64,000 nt of DNA from assembly GCF_019423705.1 (NCBI RefSeq), contig NZ_JAHZAX010000008.1:62001-126000 (forward strand). Reading direction: 5' to 3'. The position numbers and the translations under genes are program-made. Of the stretch, positions 27,579 through 37,966 are shown one piece after another. This DNA is from Ruminococcus sp. (lineage in GTDB: Bacteria; Bacillota; Clostridia; Oscillospirales; Ruminococcaceae). Within the stretch, counting starts at the first letter, position 1. Each line of letters starts with the position of its first letter. The notes beneath the pieces were generated by a model that did no database searches, was not told the DNA's origin, and saw only the letters and a list, made by a program, of their open reading frames with translations.

Positions 27579-28001
27579 AACTTTTTCCTCCGATTTTTCA
27601 ATAAAAATTTTTTTGCTTAAAGCAATTTATTTTGTTGTTTCTGTATACATTATAACCGTGTAAACGTTTTATTTATATCAAAATCGTAATATAAATATCA
27701 TAAAAGTGTTTAATATCGAATTTATGAAATAGTATAAAAATATGAAAACAGACCCACTTGATATTCAAGCAGGTCTGTTTATTCGGAAGTTATTATAAGA
27801 AAGTGACTATGAATGATTACATCTATATTATATACTTTACTGTAAAATAGTTATATCAATATTCAATTATTTATATCAAATAATTATCGTAAATAGGATT
27901 TTATGAGCAAACATCAATTTATGAAACTCGACACAAAAAAACAAGCTCGGCAAACGTGACCGAGCTTGTACAAAAATGGAGTTATATGAAGAAATTATCT
28001 A
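27579..28001. other. Intergenic region with two terminators and a possible cre site
   Basis: On the minus strand a TATAAT lies near 27652 for the surface-protein operon. TGTAAACGTTTTAT at about 27660-27673 resembles a CcpA/LacI-type operator. A hairpin with AACAGACC arms lies at 27743-27777, and the GH5 terminator at 27936-27973. Nothing coding is visible. Confidence 0.55.
27936..27973 (-). terminator. Terminator of the GH5 gene
   Basis: ACAAGCTCGG pairs with CCGAGCTTGT, and the minus strand continues into seven T. Confidence 0.8.
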
Positions 28002-29024
28002 TCAAAGATACTTTACCAGCTCATCGAGAACGCTGTCAAGATGTCCGTCAACAAAGCCATAGTCTACGCCCTTGTATGACCAAGCCGCTCTGCCGATAGA
28101 ACATTTCTCGAAGGCACTGCTTATATCCTTATACCAATTAAGAGTATTTTCAGCTGACGCAAGGTTTATAACGCCGTACTCACCGCAATACATAGGAACA
28201 TTTCTTTCCTCTGCGACTCTTACAGCCTCGGCAAATCTTCCCATAAAATAATCTGGCGTAAATTTTTCCGTCTTGACTTCCTCGTATGTCTGCATATAAT
28301 CAAGACCAAGACGCTTTATCTCACTTCTGTATTTTTGGGTGCTGCCCGGATAATCGATCCTGAAATCTCTCGGCATCTCATCTACCCAATACGCAGCCTG
28401 ATGAGTGAAAAGAAACGGGTCATAGCAATGGAAAGTATAAACTATATGCTCGTCATACGGCTTATCAAGGTCTTTCATTGAATCGATAGAGTTGTTCCAA
28501 TAGCTGCCCACAATGATGTTTATATCAGCACTGTATTTTCTAATAAGCTTTATAGCATTTTCAGCAATAGTGTTCCACTTTGTGCTGAATTTAGGGTCAG
28601 TTACTTCATTGAGAAGTTCAAAAGAAACTCTGTCAGAATATTTGCTAAAACGCTTTGAAAACTCCTCCCAAAGGTCATAGAATTTTTGCTGAAGCTCAGC
28701 GTTATCAAAGAATCCGCTTTCAGCCTGAGCCTTGTCAAAGAAAAAGCCCATTGTCTTATGCAGGTCAAGTATCATATTGATACCGCTATTTCCGCACCAA
28801 TCGATACACTTCTGAACATACTCAAAGCCGCTCTCTATAAAGCCGTTTTCGTCCTGAAAGATATTATAATCCACAGGCACTCTAACGTGGTCGCAAGCCC
28901 AGCTCTTTATACGCTTGATATCCTCTTCCGTAATAAAATTATCAAGGTGTTCTTTACTGTAATCGCATTGTGACAGCCAGCCTCCGATATCAACACCGTG
29001 CATATAACCATTAAATTTTCTCAT
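28002..29024 (-). CDS. GH5 endo-glucanase/glycosidase without signal peptide
   Basis: 340 residues from ATG 29024, which follows AGAAAGGA; a longer in-frame start at 29066 is less likely. The GH5 barrel motifs are plain: HGVDIGGWL, HVRVPVDYN, ILDLHKT, acid/base Glu140 in FELLNE, FHCYDP, and nucleophile Glu282 in YCGEYGV. No signal peptide or anchor is visible, so it probably works inside the cell on imported beta-glucan or glucomannan oligosaccharides. It is separated from the surface-protein operon by a terminator but lies in the same orientation and probably the same regulon. Confidence 0.88.
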   Translation of the reverse strand: MRKFNGYMHGVDIGGWLSQCDYSKEHLDNFITEEDIKRIKSWACDHVRVPVDYNIFQDENGFIESGFEYVQKCIDWCGNSGINMILDLHKTMGFFFDKAQAESGFFDNAELQQKFYDLWEEFSKRFSKYSDRVSFELLNEVTDPKFSTKWNTIAENAIKLIRKYSADINIIVGSYWNNSIDSMKDLDKPYDEHIVYTFHCYDPFLFTHQAAYWVDEMPRDFRIDYPGSTQKYRSEIKRLGLDYMQTYEEVKTEKFTPDYFMGRFAEAVRVAEERNVPMYCGEYGVINLASAENTLNWYKDISSAFEKCSIGRAAWSYKGVDYGFVDGHLDSVLDELVKYL

Positions 29025-29066
29025 ATTTTTACCGTCCTTTCTGATTTTTGTTTTATTTACAATCAC

Positions 29067-29249
29067 ATTGTAGCACTATATGGTAGAAAATTATATCATG
29101 ATTTTAATATTCGTGTAAAAATCGTAATGTCATTATGACGTTCTAAATATATTTCACAGTAAATAAAGCAAAAAAATGGCGTGTAATTCTTCACCATAAC
29201 AAGACCTAATAAAGAAAAGATCGAATTAAACCAGCTGCTTTAATATGAT
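29067..29249. other. Intergenic region upstream of the GH5 gene
   Basis: AT-rich DNA with the GH5 upstream region on the minus strand. No further feature is visible before the pseudogene starts. Confidence 0.4.
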
Positions 29250-29895
29250 ACTATTTCCGCCGTCAATAGTCGCCAAAAACTGGGCGTATCAAAAACGTCA
29301 GCAAACAGATGTTTTGATGAAATAGAATACCTGAATGTGAATATTCTTGACACAAAAGGCAGGTCAAGAGCTATCACGATTCCGCCTGATGTAAAGCAGT
29401 TGTGGGAACAGATACAGCATATTCTGAGGAGCCCTGTTATCAGAAGATATGCTTTTCCTGATGATATTCATTTAGAAAAAAAAGACCGGCATTACAGATT
29501 TGTGTGAGTATTCACTACTGTCAGATAATGATTAATCCCACCTATGGGGTGACAAAAAAAGAGCTGACTGATACAGGTATTAAAAAGCTCAAACAAGTCC
29601 GCAGCGGAGAAGACATTGGCTGTGTAGTTCTTGAGATTGGTTATTTCATTGACCGATGAAGAAAAGCAGGACGAAAGAGTAATGATATCTATAAATGAAA
29701 TGTTGGAGGAATATGTGTGGTAAAAAATGATAATGTGATAGGGGTGTTACATAGGGTTTTTGGATGATTGAGTGTTGCTGAATCATTATGTGGCAGCGGA
29801 AAGAAATATAAAAAATGCTGTGGAAAATAAAATATTTTTTATGCAAAGCCGCCGCAGGTCACGAATCTATGTGACCTGCGGCGGCTTATTTTCAT
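29250..29895 (+). pseudogene. Decayed copy of the AbiE-like/SEC-C module
   Basis: From about 29250 to 29722 the DNA is a diverged copy of 41220-41745, the 3' half of the AbiEi-like gene (GGGCGTATCAAAAACGTCAG, GGGAACAGATACAGCATATT). It has frameshifts, and an internal deletion joins ATTTCATTGACC directly to CGATGAAG. It then jumps to the last 40 bp of the nucleotidyltransferase gene (ATGTGATAGGGGTGTTACAT), then to the last codons of the SEC-C gene (GGCAGCGGAAAGAAATATAA), and ends in the same GCCGCCGC hairpin as 43590-43630. Nothing is translatable. The lost pieces are bounded by short direct repeats. Confidence 0.85.
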
Positions 29896-29928
29896 ATACA
29901 AATACAAAACCACACTACGCTCTTTACC

Positions 29929-30828
29929 CTACTTCGATAACCTCCGAAATTCCAAAGGAGAAACACCATAGGTGTCCGCAAAAACCTTGGCGAATTTTCC
30001 TTGGTTTTCATACCCCACCGCACTTGCAATCTCAATGACCTTGAGATTTGTGGTTTCCAGCAGTTCAGCCGCTTTTTCCATTCTCTTCTTTCGGAAGTAG
30101 TTCAGATAACTGTCGCCAAGGATACCTTTCACATAGAACTTGAAACTGCTCTCACTCACGCCAAACCTATCAGCTAATTCTTTTGCAGTTATGCGAGTTG
30201 TCAGGTCGCTTAGTATCAGCGTTTCAGCCTCCTTGACCATAGCTATCTGTGAGCGTGTGAAATAGGTTTCCGTCTCGCTTTCTGCGGGCATTGACATTAT
30301 TTCATGCAAAAGGCGGACAGCCAAATATCGCAGCGTTCCTATCTCAATATCGTCCTTTCCGTCCCAAGCGTCTTTCACAAGTGTACGGAGTGTGTCATTC
30401 ATCTGATGAAGATACAGCCCGTCCTTTTCGCAGAATATTTCTACTATCTGTTCCAATGAAATGCCCAACGCCGAGAGAAAATCCTGCCCGTTTTCATCAT
30501 GCAAAATATCAAGGTCTAGATAGAGCTGTATCCCCTCGTACAGACTTCTGGGGTAGTAAAAGTCCTTTGTAGGCATTACTGTACTTATGCAGACTTGATT
30601 TTCCTTAACAATGGCATACCGATTCTTGGCGAGAGAAACATCACATCGACCGTGAATACAAAAATTGACTATCAGCATTCGTTCTCCAAAGATCGAGCTG
30701 TCTCCTTTTTCCCAGCTGCTTGTGTATATCTCGTTGAACGAAAGCCGAATACCAGGTGCCAATGTGTAAAGAACCAACTGCCCCTCGGCTCCCTTATGAA
30801 ATATTGATTTTTGACTTAGAATTTCCAT
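29929..30828 (-). CDS. AraC-family regulator divergent from feoAB
   Basis: 299 residues. The C-terminal domain (about 215-299) has both AraC helix-turn-helix motifs (ITAKELADRFGVSESSFKFYVKGILGDSYLNYFRKKRMEKA is split over the first; VIEIASAVGYENQGKFAKVFADTYGVSP the second). The N-terminal half resembles the ligand domain of siderophore- or iron-responsive AraC regulators (LSFNEIYTSSW, CIHGRCDV). It is transcribed away from feoA with 167 bp between them. Its position suggests control of iron uptake, but this is inference. Confidence 0.8.
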   Translation of the reverse strand: MEILSQKSIFHKGAEGQLVLYTLAPGIRLSFNEIYTSSWEKGDSSIFGERMLIVNFCIHGRCDVSLAKNRYAIVKENQVCISTVMPTKDFYYPRSLYEGIQLYLDLDILHDENGQDFLSALGISLEQIVEIFCEKDGLYLHQMNDTLRTLVKDAWDGKDDIEIGTLRYLAVRLLHEIMSMPAESETETYFTRSQIAMVKEAETLILSDLTTRITAKELADRFGVSESSFKFYVKGILGDSYLNYFRKKRMEKAAELLETTNLKVIEIASAVGYENQGKFAKVFADTYGVSPLEFRRLSK

Positions 30829-30938
30829 AATACTATTATAACATCAACAAATAAAATTCGCAAGAAGTGCCGATCAATTCACTGCTAAACGGGCTTAAAT
30901 TCAGCAAATGGATTTTACAGTATTCATATTTTGTGGTA

Positions 30939-30978
30939 CATTATTATGCAGTTATAGTTTACTAACCACATAATAATG
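30939..30978. promoter_or_regulatory. Perfect inverted repeat upstream of feoA (operator candidate)
   Basis: CATTATTATG (30939-30948) and CATAATAATG (30969-30978) are exact inverted copies separated by 20 bp, ending 18 bp before the feoA start codon. The location fits an operator for an iron-responsive or AraC-type regulator. Confidence 0.5.
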
Positions 30979-30995
30979 AAATTGGAGGAAGTAAT

Positions 30996-31232
30996 ATGAA
31001 TGCGATCGCACTTTCCGATGCAACGCCTGGCAGCAGGTATTGCATTTGTGAGATAAAAGAAGAAAACCGCTTAGTCAACCGACTGTCCTCGATGGGTCTG
31101 CTCTGCGGAAGTACCATTGAGGTGTGTCAGAATCATAAGAAACAGCCTGTTCTGATCTTTGCAAGAGATACACTTGTTGCGATCGGTCGGGAAGAAAGTA
31201 AAAAAATCATGGTGGGAGGTGCTGACAAATGA
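30996..31232 (+). CDS. feoA: Ferrous iron transport protein FeoA
   Basis: 78 residues forming the SH3-like FeoA domain (ALSDATPGSRYCICEI, LVNRLSSMGLLCGSTIEV, PVLIFARDTLVAIGREESKKIMV). It is a small cytoplasmic partner needed for FeoB function. The ATG follows TTGGAGGAAG. Its stop overlaps the feoB start by four bases, showing translational coupling. Confidence 0.92.
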   Translation: MNAIALSDATPGSRYCICEIKEENRLVNRLSSMGLLCGSTIEVCQNHKKQPVLIFARDTLVAIGREESKKIMVGGADK

Positions 31233-33130
31233 GTCATTGTGAAAACTGTCCGTCAAACAAGAACTGCAAGTACCACGGCAGCAGTCAGCTTTATAAAAAG
31301 GACGGCGACACTCCCGTTATCGCCCTGCTTGGTCAGCCAAACTCAGGCAAGTCCACTATTTTTAATATGATGACCGGCTCTCATCAACACGTCGGCAACT
31401 GGCCCGGCAAGACGATCGACCAAAAAGAGGGCGAATGTAAATGGAACGGCAAGCGTTTGATAATCGCAGACCTTCCAGGCAGCTACTCTCTTTCCGCAGG
31501 CTCAGATGAGGAAGTCATCACACGGGATTATATCGCCGCAGGAAACGCTGACCTTGTGGTAGTTATGGCTGACGCCTCACAGTTAAAACGCAGCCTTTAT
31601 ATGCTGGCGGATTTTGTTGGAATGAAAGTTCCTGCCATTCTTGTCCTAAATATGATGGATGTAGCCAAAGGACAGGGCATTGCCATTGATACAGCCGCAC
31701 TTTCGGAAAAGCTGGGCGTTCCTGTTGTTCCAATGTCTGCCATACGCAAAAAGGATTATCATGTACTTTACGAGAGCATTGAAACTGCCCTGACGAAGAA
31801 ACCTATCATCGAGAGAGAAACAATGACTACCGCCAAGGAGAAAATGGCTTACATTGATGCTCTGCTAAATGGAGTTATTACAGCGGATAAGGACGCCCAT
31901 AGTGCCTTCAGCAAATTCGATAGGATAGCACTTTCGCCCGTTCGTGGAAAGCTAATGGCTTTCGGCATTATCTTGGTGATCTTCCTTTTGGCAATGATAT
32001 TCTCTGGTATCATTTCAGGCATTGCGGCGGCAGCGTTGACACCCCTAAGCGGCGTATTGCGCAGCGGAATGAAAGCAATTTCAGTACACCCATTGCTCAT
32101 TTCTCTTATCTGCGACGTGCTTATCAATGTGCTGTATTTTGCACTAATGATGGCGTCATTCGTACTTGGCATTACGCTGGGATTCAATCTTATGGAGGAG
32201 ACAGGCTACCTTGCCCGTATATCATTCCTGTTCGACAATACAATGTCAAAAGTCGGATTACAGGGAAAAACGATTATGCCATTCTTTATGGGTCTTGGTT
32301 GTACCATTGCAGGCACTACCGGTACTCGTGTGGTGGATAACTGGGGACAGCGAGTGCTTGCTATCGCTATGAGCTGGGCAGTTCCTTGTGCGGCGACCCT
32401 TTCCGTTGTACCAACTATCGCCATTGCATTGTTCGGCAGTACAGGCGGATTTCTCGTAATGGTGTCGATATTCCTATTTATGTTCCTTATGATGTGGGTG
32501 GTCTACAAGGTGTTCGGCAATTCCCTTGCACCAAAGGAGGAACGAGTTGGACTAATTATGGAGTTGCCGCCATATCATAAGCCTGCGATAAAAAATACGC
32601 TGTATGTGACGTTCCAACGCACTTTGGATATTTTCCTTCGTGCACTCAGGATAATATCCCTTGTATCTATCGTATTCTTCGTGCTGACCTACGGTTTCGG
32701 CGGCAATGCAGAAAACAGCATACTTTACAAGCTTGGCGTTTTGATAGAGCCTGTGACAAAGTTCGTCGGAATGAAATGGGAAGCGTTCCTTGCGTTCTGT
32801 GCCTCAGCAATTTCAAAAGAATCTCTGCTTGGCGTACTGAACACCATCTACGGTGCTGGCGGCAGTTTGGTAAGCTCCACTTTCGGTGCAAAGGTATCAG
32901 GAACTGCTGCGGCAAGTATCTCGGATATCCTCTCCGCCAACTTTACCAAAGCAGAAGGTCTGGCATTCATCTTCGCAATAAGTTTCAATATGCCTTGTAT
33001 CAGTGCCTTGGCAGCAACTGCAAGAGAGACGCACTCTGCAAAATGGACCGCCAAGATAGGTGTATTCTACACGCTTGCGGCATTGCTTATCGCTTGTGTT
33101 GTTTATCATATTGGAGTGTTGATTTTTTGA
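31229..33130 (+). CDS. feoB: Ferrous iron transporter FeoB
   Basis: 633 residues. A short Cys-containing N-terminus (CENCPSNKNC) precedes the G domain with Walker A GQPNSGKST (35-43), GNWPGKT (switch I), DLPGSYSL (G3) and LNMMD (G4). Two Gate regions and about eight to ten membrane helices follow (FFMGLGCTIAGTTGTR, MSWAVPCAATLSVVP, ISFNMPCISALAATARE). It moves Fe2+ across the membrane using GTP. Length is slightly below the 650-770 usual for Firmicutes FeoB, but all core parts are present. The following helicase fragment begins within 35 bp, so foreign DNA has been joined just after this gene. Confidence 0.94.
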   Translation: MSHCENCPSNKNCKYHGSSQLYKKDGDTPVIALLGQPNSGKSTIFNMMTGSHQHVGNWPGKTIDQKEGECKWNGKRLIIADLPGSYSLSAGSDEEVITRDYIAAGNADLVVVMADASQLKRSLYMLADFVGMKVPAILVLNMMDVAKGQGIAIDTAALSEKLGVPVVPMSAIRKKDYHVLYESIETALTKKPIIERETMTTAKEKMAYIDALLNGVITADKDAHSAFSKFDRIALSPVRGKLMAFGIILVIFLLAMIFSGIISGIAAAALTPLSGVLRSGMKAISVHPLLISLICDVLINVLYFALMMASFVLGITLGFNLMEETGYLARISFLFDNTMSKVGLQGKTIMPFFMGLGCTIAGTTGTRVVDNWGQRVLAIAMSWAVPCAATLSVVPTIAIALFGSTGGFLVMVSIFLFMFLMMWVVYKVFGNSLAPKEERVGLIMELPPYHKPAIKNTLYVTFQRTLDIFLRALRIISLVSIVFFVLTYGFGGNAENSILYKLGVLIEPVTKFVGMKWEAFLAFCASAISKESLLGVLNTIYGAGGSLVSSTFGAKVSGTAAASISDILSANFTKAEGLAFIFAISFNMPCISALAATARETHSAKWTAKIGVFYTLAALLIACVVYHIGVLIF

Positions 33131-33137
33131 GTAGTGA

Positions 33138-36100
33138 AAGTGTGGGTTTGCAGTTTACGTTATACTTTTAAAGAAAAAGTTGACATCTATTGATGAACTG
33201 CGTTTTATTTTTACTTCGCCGACTTTTACTAATGAAAAGGCTAAAAAAGAAAAGCGTGAGTTCTATATTCCTAGGCTAAATCGTGAACGCAGCCTCTATG
33301 GAACAGAATTTGAAATAAAACTTAGAAATGAACTTACCCAAAGAGCTATCGCTAAAGAATGTGCAGATTGGATAAAGAAAAAAGTAACGTTTAAATCAAA
33401 TATAACAAATGACAATATGGCAGGATTCATAAATGTTGACGATACAACATATATGCCAGTCAATGGATTTACAACAGTTGACCTTGGTTGTGAACGTGGG
33501 AACAATGCCTATTTAATGATAAATAAGTTTGAAACTCCATTCAGCTCATCGTATATCGACCTGTTTGACGAACTATGGAATGATAAAACCCGTTTGCAAG
33601 ATGTTACTGATGAGGTAATTGACAATATAACAACTGCCTACACCGAAAACTCCCCTGACTTCATTTATTTTGTTACACTCTACAACATCTTCAATGAATT
33701 TCTTGAAGATATCTCTGAAGATGTTCTGCCTAATGAAGCTACTGGTTTTAAAGAAAGCAAGATATGGGGTATGTTATATAACTTTCAGAAAGACGCCGTT
33801 CTTGCTATTATAAATAAGCTTGAAAAATATAATGGCTGTATCCTTGCTGACAGCGTAGGCCTCGGAAAAACTTTTACCGCATTAGCTGTGATAAAATACT
33901 ATGAAAGCAGAAACAAAACCATTCTCGTTTTGTGTCCTAAAAAGCTCGCAAATAACTGGAACACCTATAAAGATAACTATGTCAATAATCCCATAGCGTC
34001 TGACCGCTTGAACTATGACGTTCTATATCATACTGATCTGAGCCGAACATCAGGAGAATCTAATGGCATAGACCTAGGTCGTTTAAATTGGGGAAACTAT
34101 GATCTTGTGGTCATTGATGAATCACATAATTTTCGAAATGGCGGAAAAATTGTTGATGACGATGACGGTGACAGCAAGCTTAATCGTTATGCGATATTAA
34201 TGAAAAAGGTCATTCAGTCAGGAGTTAGAACCAAAGTGCTTATGCTATCAGCAACGCCTGTTAATAACAAATTTCTTGATTTAAAAAATCAACTTGCCCT
34301 TGCTTATGAAGGTCATACCGATTACATTGATGAAAAAACTAAACACCAAACGTTCTATTGACGACATATTTAAGAATGCCCAAAAAGCGTTCAACATATG
34401 GAGCAAGTGGGATCCGTCCGAAAGAACAACTGAAAACCTGCTGAAAATGCTTGATTTTGATTTCTTTGAAGTTCTTGATAGCGTCACTATTGCAAGATCA
34501 AGAAAACACATTCAGAAGTTCTATGACACAAGTGCAATAGGTACATTTCCACAAAGGCTTAAACCTATTTCGCTGCAGCCAAACCTTACTGATATAAAAT
34601 CAGCAATAAATTATAATGAAATATTTGAGCAGCTTATGCAGCTTTCCTTGACGATATACACGCCGTCACATTATATCCAGCCTAGTAAAATGAGCAAATA
34701 TTCCGAACTCTACGGAGACAACAAGGTAAATGTAGGTTTCACACAGGCTAATCGTGAACAAGGAATACGCAGGCTTACCGCTATCAATCTTATGAAACGT
34801 ATGGAGAGTTCTGTTTATTCATTCAATCTTACTCTAAAACGAATAAAAGAACTTATAACCAATACTATCAGCACCATTAATAAATTTGATAAACACACAA
34901 GTTCTGTACTAAATATAACGGATATCTCTTGTGCTGACGATTTTGACTTGGAAGACCAGAATAATGACGAGTTGTTCTCCTTTGGACGAAAAGTTAAGAT
35001 CGATCTTGCTGATATGGAGCGGCTTGAATGGAAAGAAAGTCTTGAAAAAGACGCTGAAATACTTGATCTGCTCACATATATGGTAGGCGATATAACAGCC
35101 GAGCACGATTCAAAACTACAGGAACTTTACAAAGTTATAGATGATAAAATAACAAACCCTATAAACGAGGGGAACAAAAAAATTATAATATTCACTGCCT
35201 TTGCAGATACAGCTGACTATCTCTATGAAAATGTCAGCAATTATGTAAAAGAGAAATTTGGACTTAACGCCGCAATAGTCACAGGCACCGTTGACGGTCG
35301 CACCACCGCAAGTCTTAAAAGGACAGATCTTAATACTGTACTCACCTGCTTTTCTCCTGTTTCAAAGGACAGAGATCTCTTTGAAAATATGCCGAAAACA
35401 GATATTGATATTCTCATAGCTACTGATTGTATTTCCGAGGGTCAGAATTTACAGGATTGCGATTACCTTGTCAATTATGATATACATTGGAATCCGGTGC
35501 GTATTATACAGCGTTTTGGACGTATAGACCGTATCGGCAGCAAAAACAAAGTTATCCAGCTCGTAAACTTCTGGCCTAATGTCACTCTTGATGAATACAT
35601 AAACCTCAAATCCAAGGTCGAAACGAGAATGAAGATCGTTGACATGACCGCCACGGGTGATGATAGTATACTCAGCGAGGAAGAAAAAACAGACCTTGAA
35701 TATCGTAAAGCACAGCTCAAAAAGCTCAAAGAAGAAGTTGTTGATATCGAGGATATGTCAAGCGGAATCTCCATAATGGATCTTGGACTTAATGAATTTA
35801 GGCTTGATCTTCTTGAATATGTTAAACATCACCCTGAGATAGAAAAGGCCCCGTTCGGGCTCGACTCAGTTGTGCCTGCGTCAGAGGACGCACCTCCCGG
35901 GGTTATCTTCGTATTGAAAAATCGCTCTGACAGCGTAAATATTGATAATCAGAACAGACTTCACCCATTTTATATGGTTTACATAGGTGACAACGGCAAC
36001 GTTGTATGCGATCATCTTTCGCCAAAAGCAATACTTGATAAAATGCGTTTCTTGTGCAATGGAAAGTCTGAGCCTATACCACAAGTGTATAAAAAATTCA

Positions 36101-36294
36101 ACAAAGAAACTAAAGACGGAAAAGATATGTCAAAATTCTCTGACCTGCTTGGCAAAGCGATAGCCTCTATTATCGAGGTCAAAGAAGAAAGCGATATCGA
36201 CAGCTTTCTTGGCGTTGGACAAGTAAGCTTTTTGTCCAACGAGATAAAAGGTCTTGACGATTTTGAGCTTATCTGTTTCCTTGTTATCAGATGA
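33138..36294 (+). pseudogene. SNF2-type helicase of a type III RM-like island, 5'-truncated and frameshifted
   Basis: Two frames, 33180-34361 and 34294-36294, together encode one large helicase. Part one has SIDELRFIFTSPTF, FQKDAVLAIINKLE, Walker A ADSVGLGKTF, the DESHNF box and MLSATPVNNKF. Part two has TIARSRKHIQ and the C-terminal helicase core (LIATDCISEGQNLQDCDYLVNYDIHWNPV, split by QRFGRIDRIGS). A run of six A at 34334-34339 breaks the frame; five A would restore IDEKLNTKRS. Relatives carry about 50 more N-terminal residues of a PLD-like nuclease; here the match begins abruptly after feoB, and an in-frame stop at 33135 blocks extension. So the gene is broken twice. Confidence 0.88.
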
Positions 36295-36303
36295 GGTGAT
36301 CAT

Positions 36304-36906
36304 ATGCTGGGACTTCCTAAATCAACAGAAATGAGCAAGCAGCTGCCTAAAAAGGCTATTTACGCTAAATTTCAAATGAACACCGCTGCAAAGGATAAGA
36401 TAGACGCTGAAATTTCGAGGATAACTATTGTCAATGAAATAACGGCTGATAAGGTAAATATCCCTGAGGGTGAAAACGTTCAAAGTTTCTTTGTGTTGCT
36501 TGTAACGCTGAAAAGAAGAAATTTTGATGAGAAGAACATAGCTGTACTGTCAAAGCTCATACCGCAGAATATACTATTTATCCTCGAATATGAGGGTAAC
36601 TTCAAGCTTGCGATATATCACACCAAGCTTATGCAAACGCAATGGCGGTCTGCCGATCAATACAGTATTGAGCTAAAAGGTATCGACCTTGACAAGGTGT
36701 GGGAAAACATTGTCGCACAGATAGGCGGCATAACTATAGTGGACAACAACACTATTGATGAGCAGATACAGCTTGATGAAAGCCGACAAAAGCTTGAAAA
36801 AGAAATAGCTAAACTTGAAAAGCTTGCGAGGTCTGAAAAACAGCCTAGGAAGAAATATGAGCTAGTACAGCAACTTAGAAAATTACAAAAAGAGTATGGA
36901 GGATAA
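36304..36906 (+). CDS. DUF4391 protein
   Basis: 200 residues starting MLGLPKSTEMSKQLPKKAIYAKF with a C-terminal coiled coil (about 155-198, QKLEKEIAKLEKLARSEKQ). This is the DUF4391 family, which typically sits between a SNF2-like helicase and the modification and restriction genes of type III restriction-like islands. Its biochemical role is not known to me. It is intact here and starts 9 bp after the helicase stop, with GAGGTGAT as Shine-Dalgarno. Its partners are broken or missing, so it is probably non-functional on its own. Confidence 0.82.
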   Translation: MLGLPKSTEMSKQLPKKAIYAKFQMNTAAKDKIDAEISRITIVNEITADKVNIPEGENVQSFFVLLVTLKRRNFDEKNIAVLSKLIPQNILFILEYEGNFKLAIYHTKLMQTQWRSADQYSIELKGIDLDKVWENIVAQIGGITIVDNNTIDEQIQLDESRQKLEKEIAKLEKLARSEKQPRKKYELVQQLRKLQKEYGG

Positions 36907-36908
36907 AT

Positions 36909-37966
36909 ATGCTGAGACTTAAAATGCGTACCCAAAACAAAGCTGCGGTGAATCTGTCCACGACATAAACACTCTGACCGTAATCGCAAGTGAAAGCTAT
37001 AAAACTTTTGTAACGGACTTGCAGTCGGATATCAAAACCGTCCTTTATGACAGACCAACTGTTGCAACAAGCGATTATTTCAAAGGCAAATATATTAAAG
37101 TTGACGGCTCATCAAAAATTATTGATGAGGAAACAGCAAACAGTATTGAGTTTTACCTTATACAAAACGGCTATGTGGATATGAAACGTAAAGTTACAGA
37201 TAAATACCGTCAGGATATCAAAAATGGTATGGTTGCAGAATTACCTGATGAACTCAAACCTATGGCTGACGGAATACATAGTCTTATACAGGCAGTATAT
37301 GATGATAATGTGCTTACTGATATGTTTACAGACGGCCACGAAACAAAGGTCAAAGACAATCCGTTAAATGATAATTTTGCAAAGAAAGAATTTCAGGCAC
37401 TATGGAAAGAAATAAACCATAAGTATGCGTATACAGTAGATTTTGATAGCAATGAACTCATAAGAAACTCAATAGATTACATAAATAAAGAGCTCATAGT
37501 ATCAGAATTAAGGTATACCACAACTATCGGAAGTCAAAAATCAGAGATAAGCTCTTATGACCTAGATAATGGTGACTCGTTTGCAAATGTCAAAACAAGA
37601 ACGCAGACTTTAAAGCACGCAGAAATTAGTGATATTAGATATGACCTTATCGGAAAGATCGCTGAGGGAACAACTCTCACGCGAAAAACTGTTTACAAGA
37701 TCCTGCAAGGCATAAGAATAGACAAACTCTATATGTTCAGAAATAACCCGGAAGACTGGGCTATCGCTTTCTACGAGGGAACTGTTAAACACATATTTTT
37801 TATTGCAGAAACAAAAGGCTCAACGAAAAATATAGAACTTAAACCAATAGAAAAGGCCAAGATAGATTGTGCGGAAGTACTATTCAACAAAATGTCATCA
37901 AGTCAAGTTAGATATCATAAAGTTAAAAGCTATCAAGACTTATTAAATATTATGAACAACGTATAA
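36909..37966 (+). pseudogene. Type III restriction enzyme (Res) remnant with internal deletion
   Basis: A short start (MLRLKMRTQNKAAV at 36909) looks like a Res N-terminus, but at about 36943 the frame changes to GESVHDINTLTVIASESYKTF, which belongs near the end of Res. From there (open to 37966, about 340 residues) the sequence matches the C-terminal region, including the endonuclease-type segment FFIAETKGS and EKAKIDCAEVLFNK. The helicase core between is gone, and no methyltransferase (mod) gene is present. A TTG at 37019 could start a 315-residue fragment, but it would have no ATPase. Confidence 0.8.

Noticed and set aside
34294..34361. Programmed frameshifting to join the two helicase parts
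   Set aside because: A six-A run could slip, but the gene also lacks its N-terminus and its partner genes mod and res are lost or deleted, so decay is the simpler reading.
37019..37966. A stand-alone 315-residue nuclease gene from the TTG start
   Set aside because: Coding similarity to Res continues upstream of the TTG to about 36943, so it is the tail of a deleted restriction gene.
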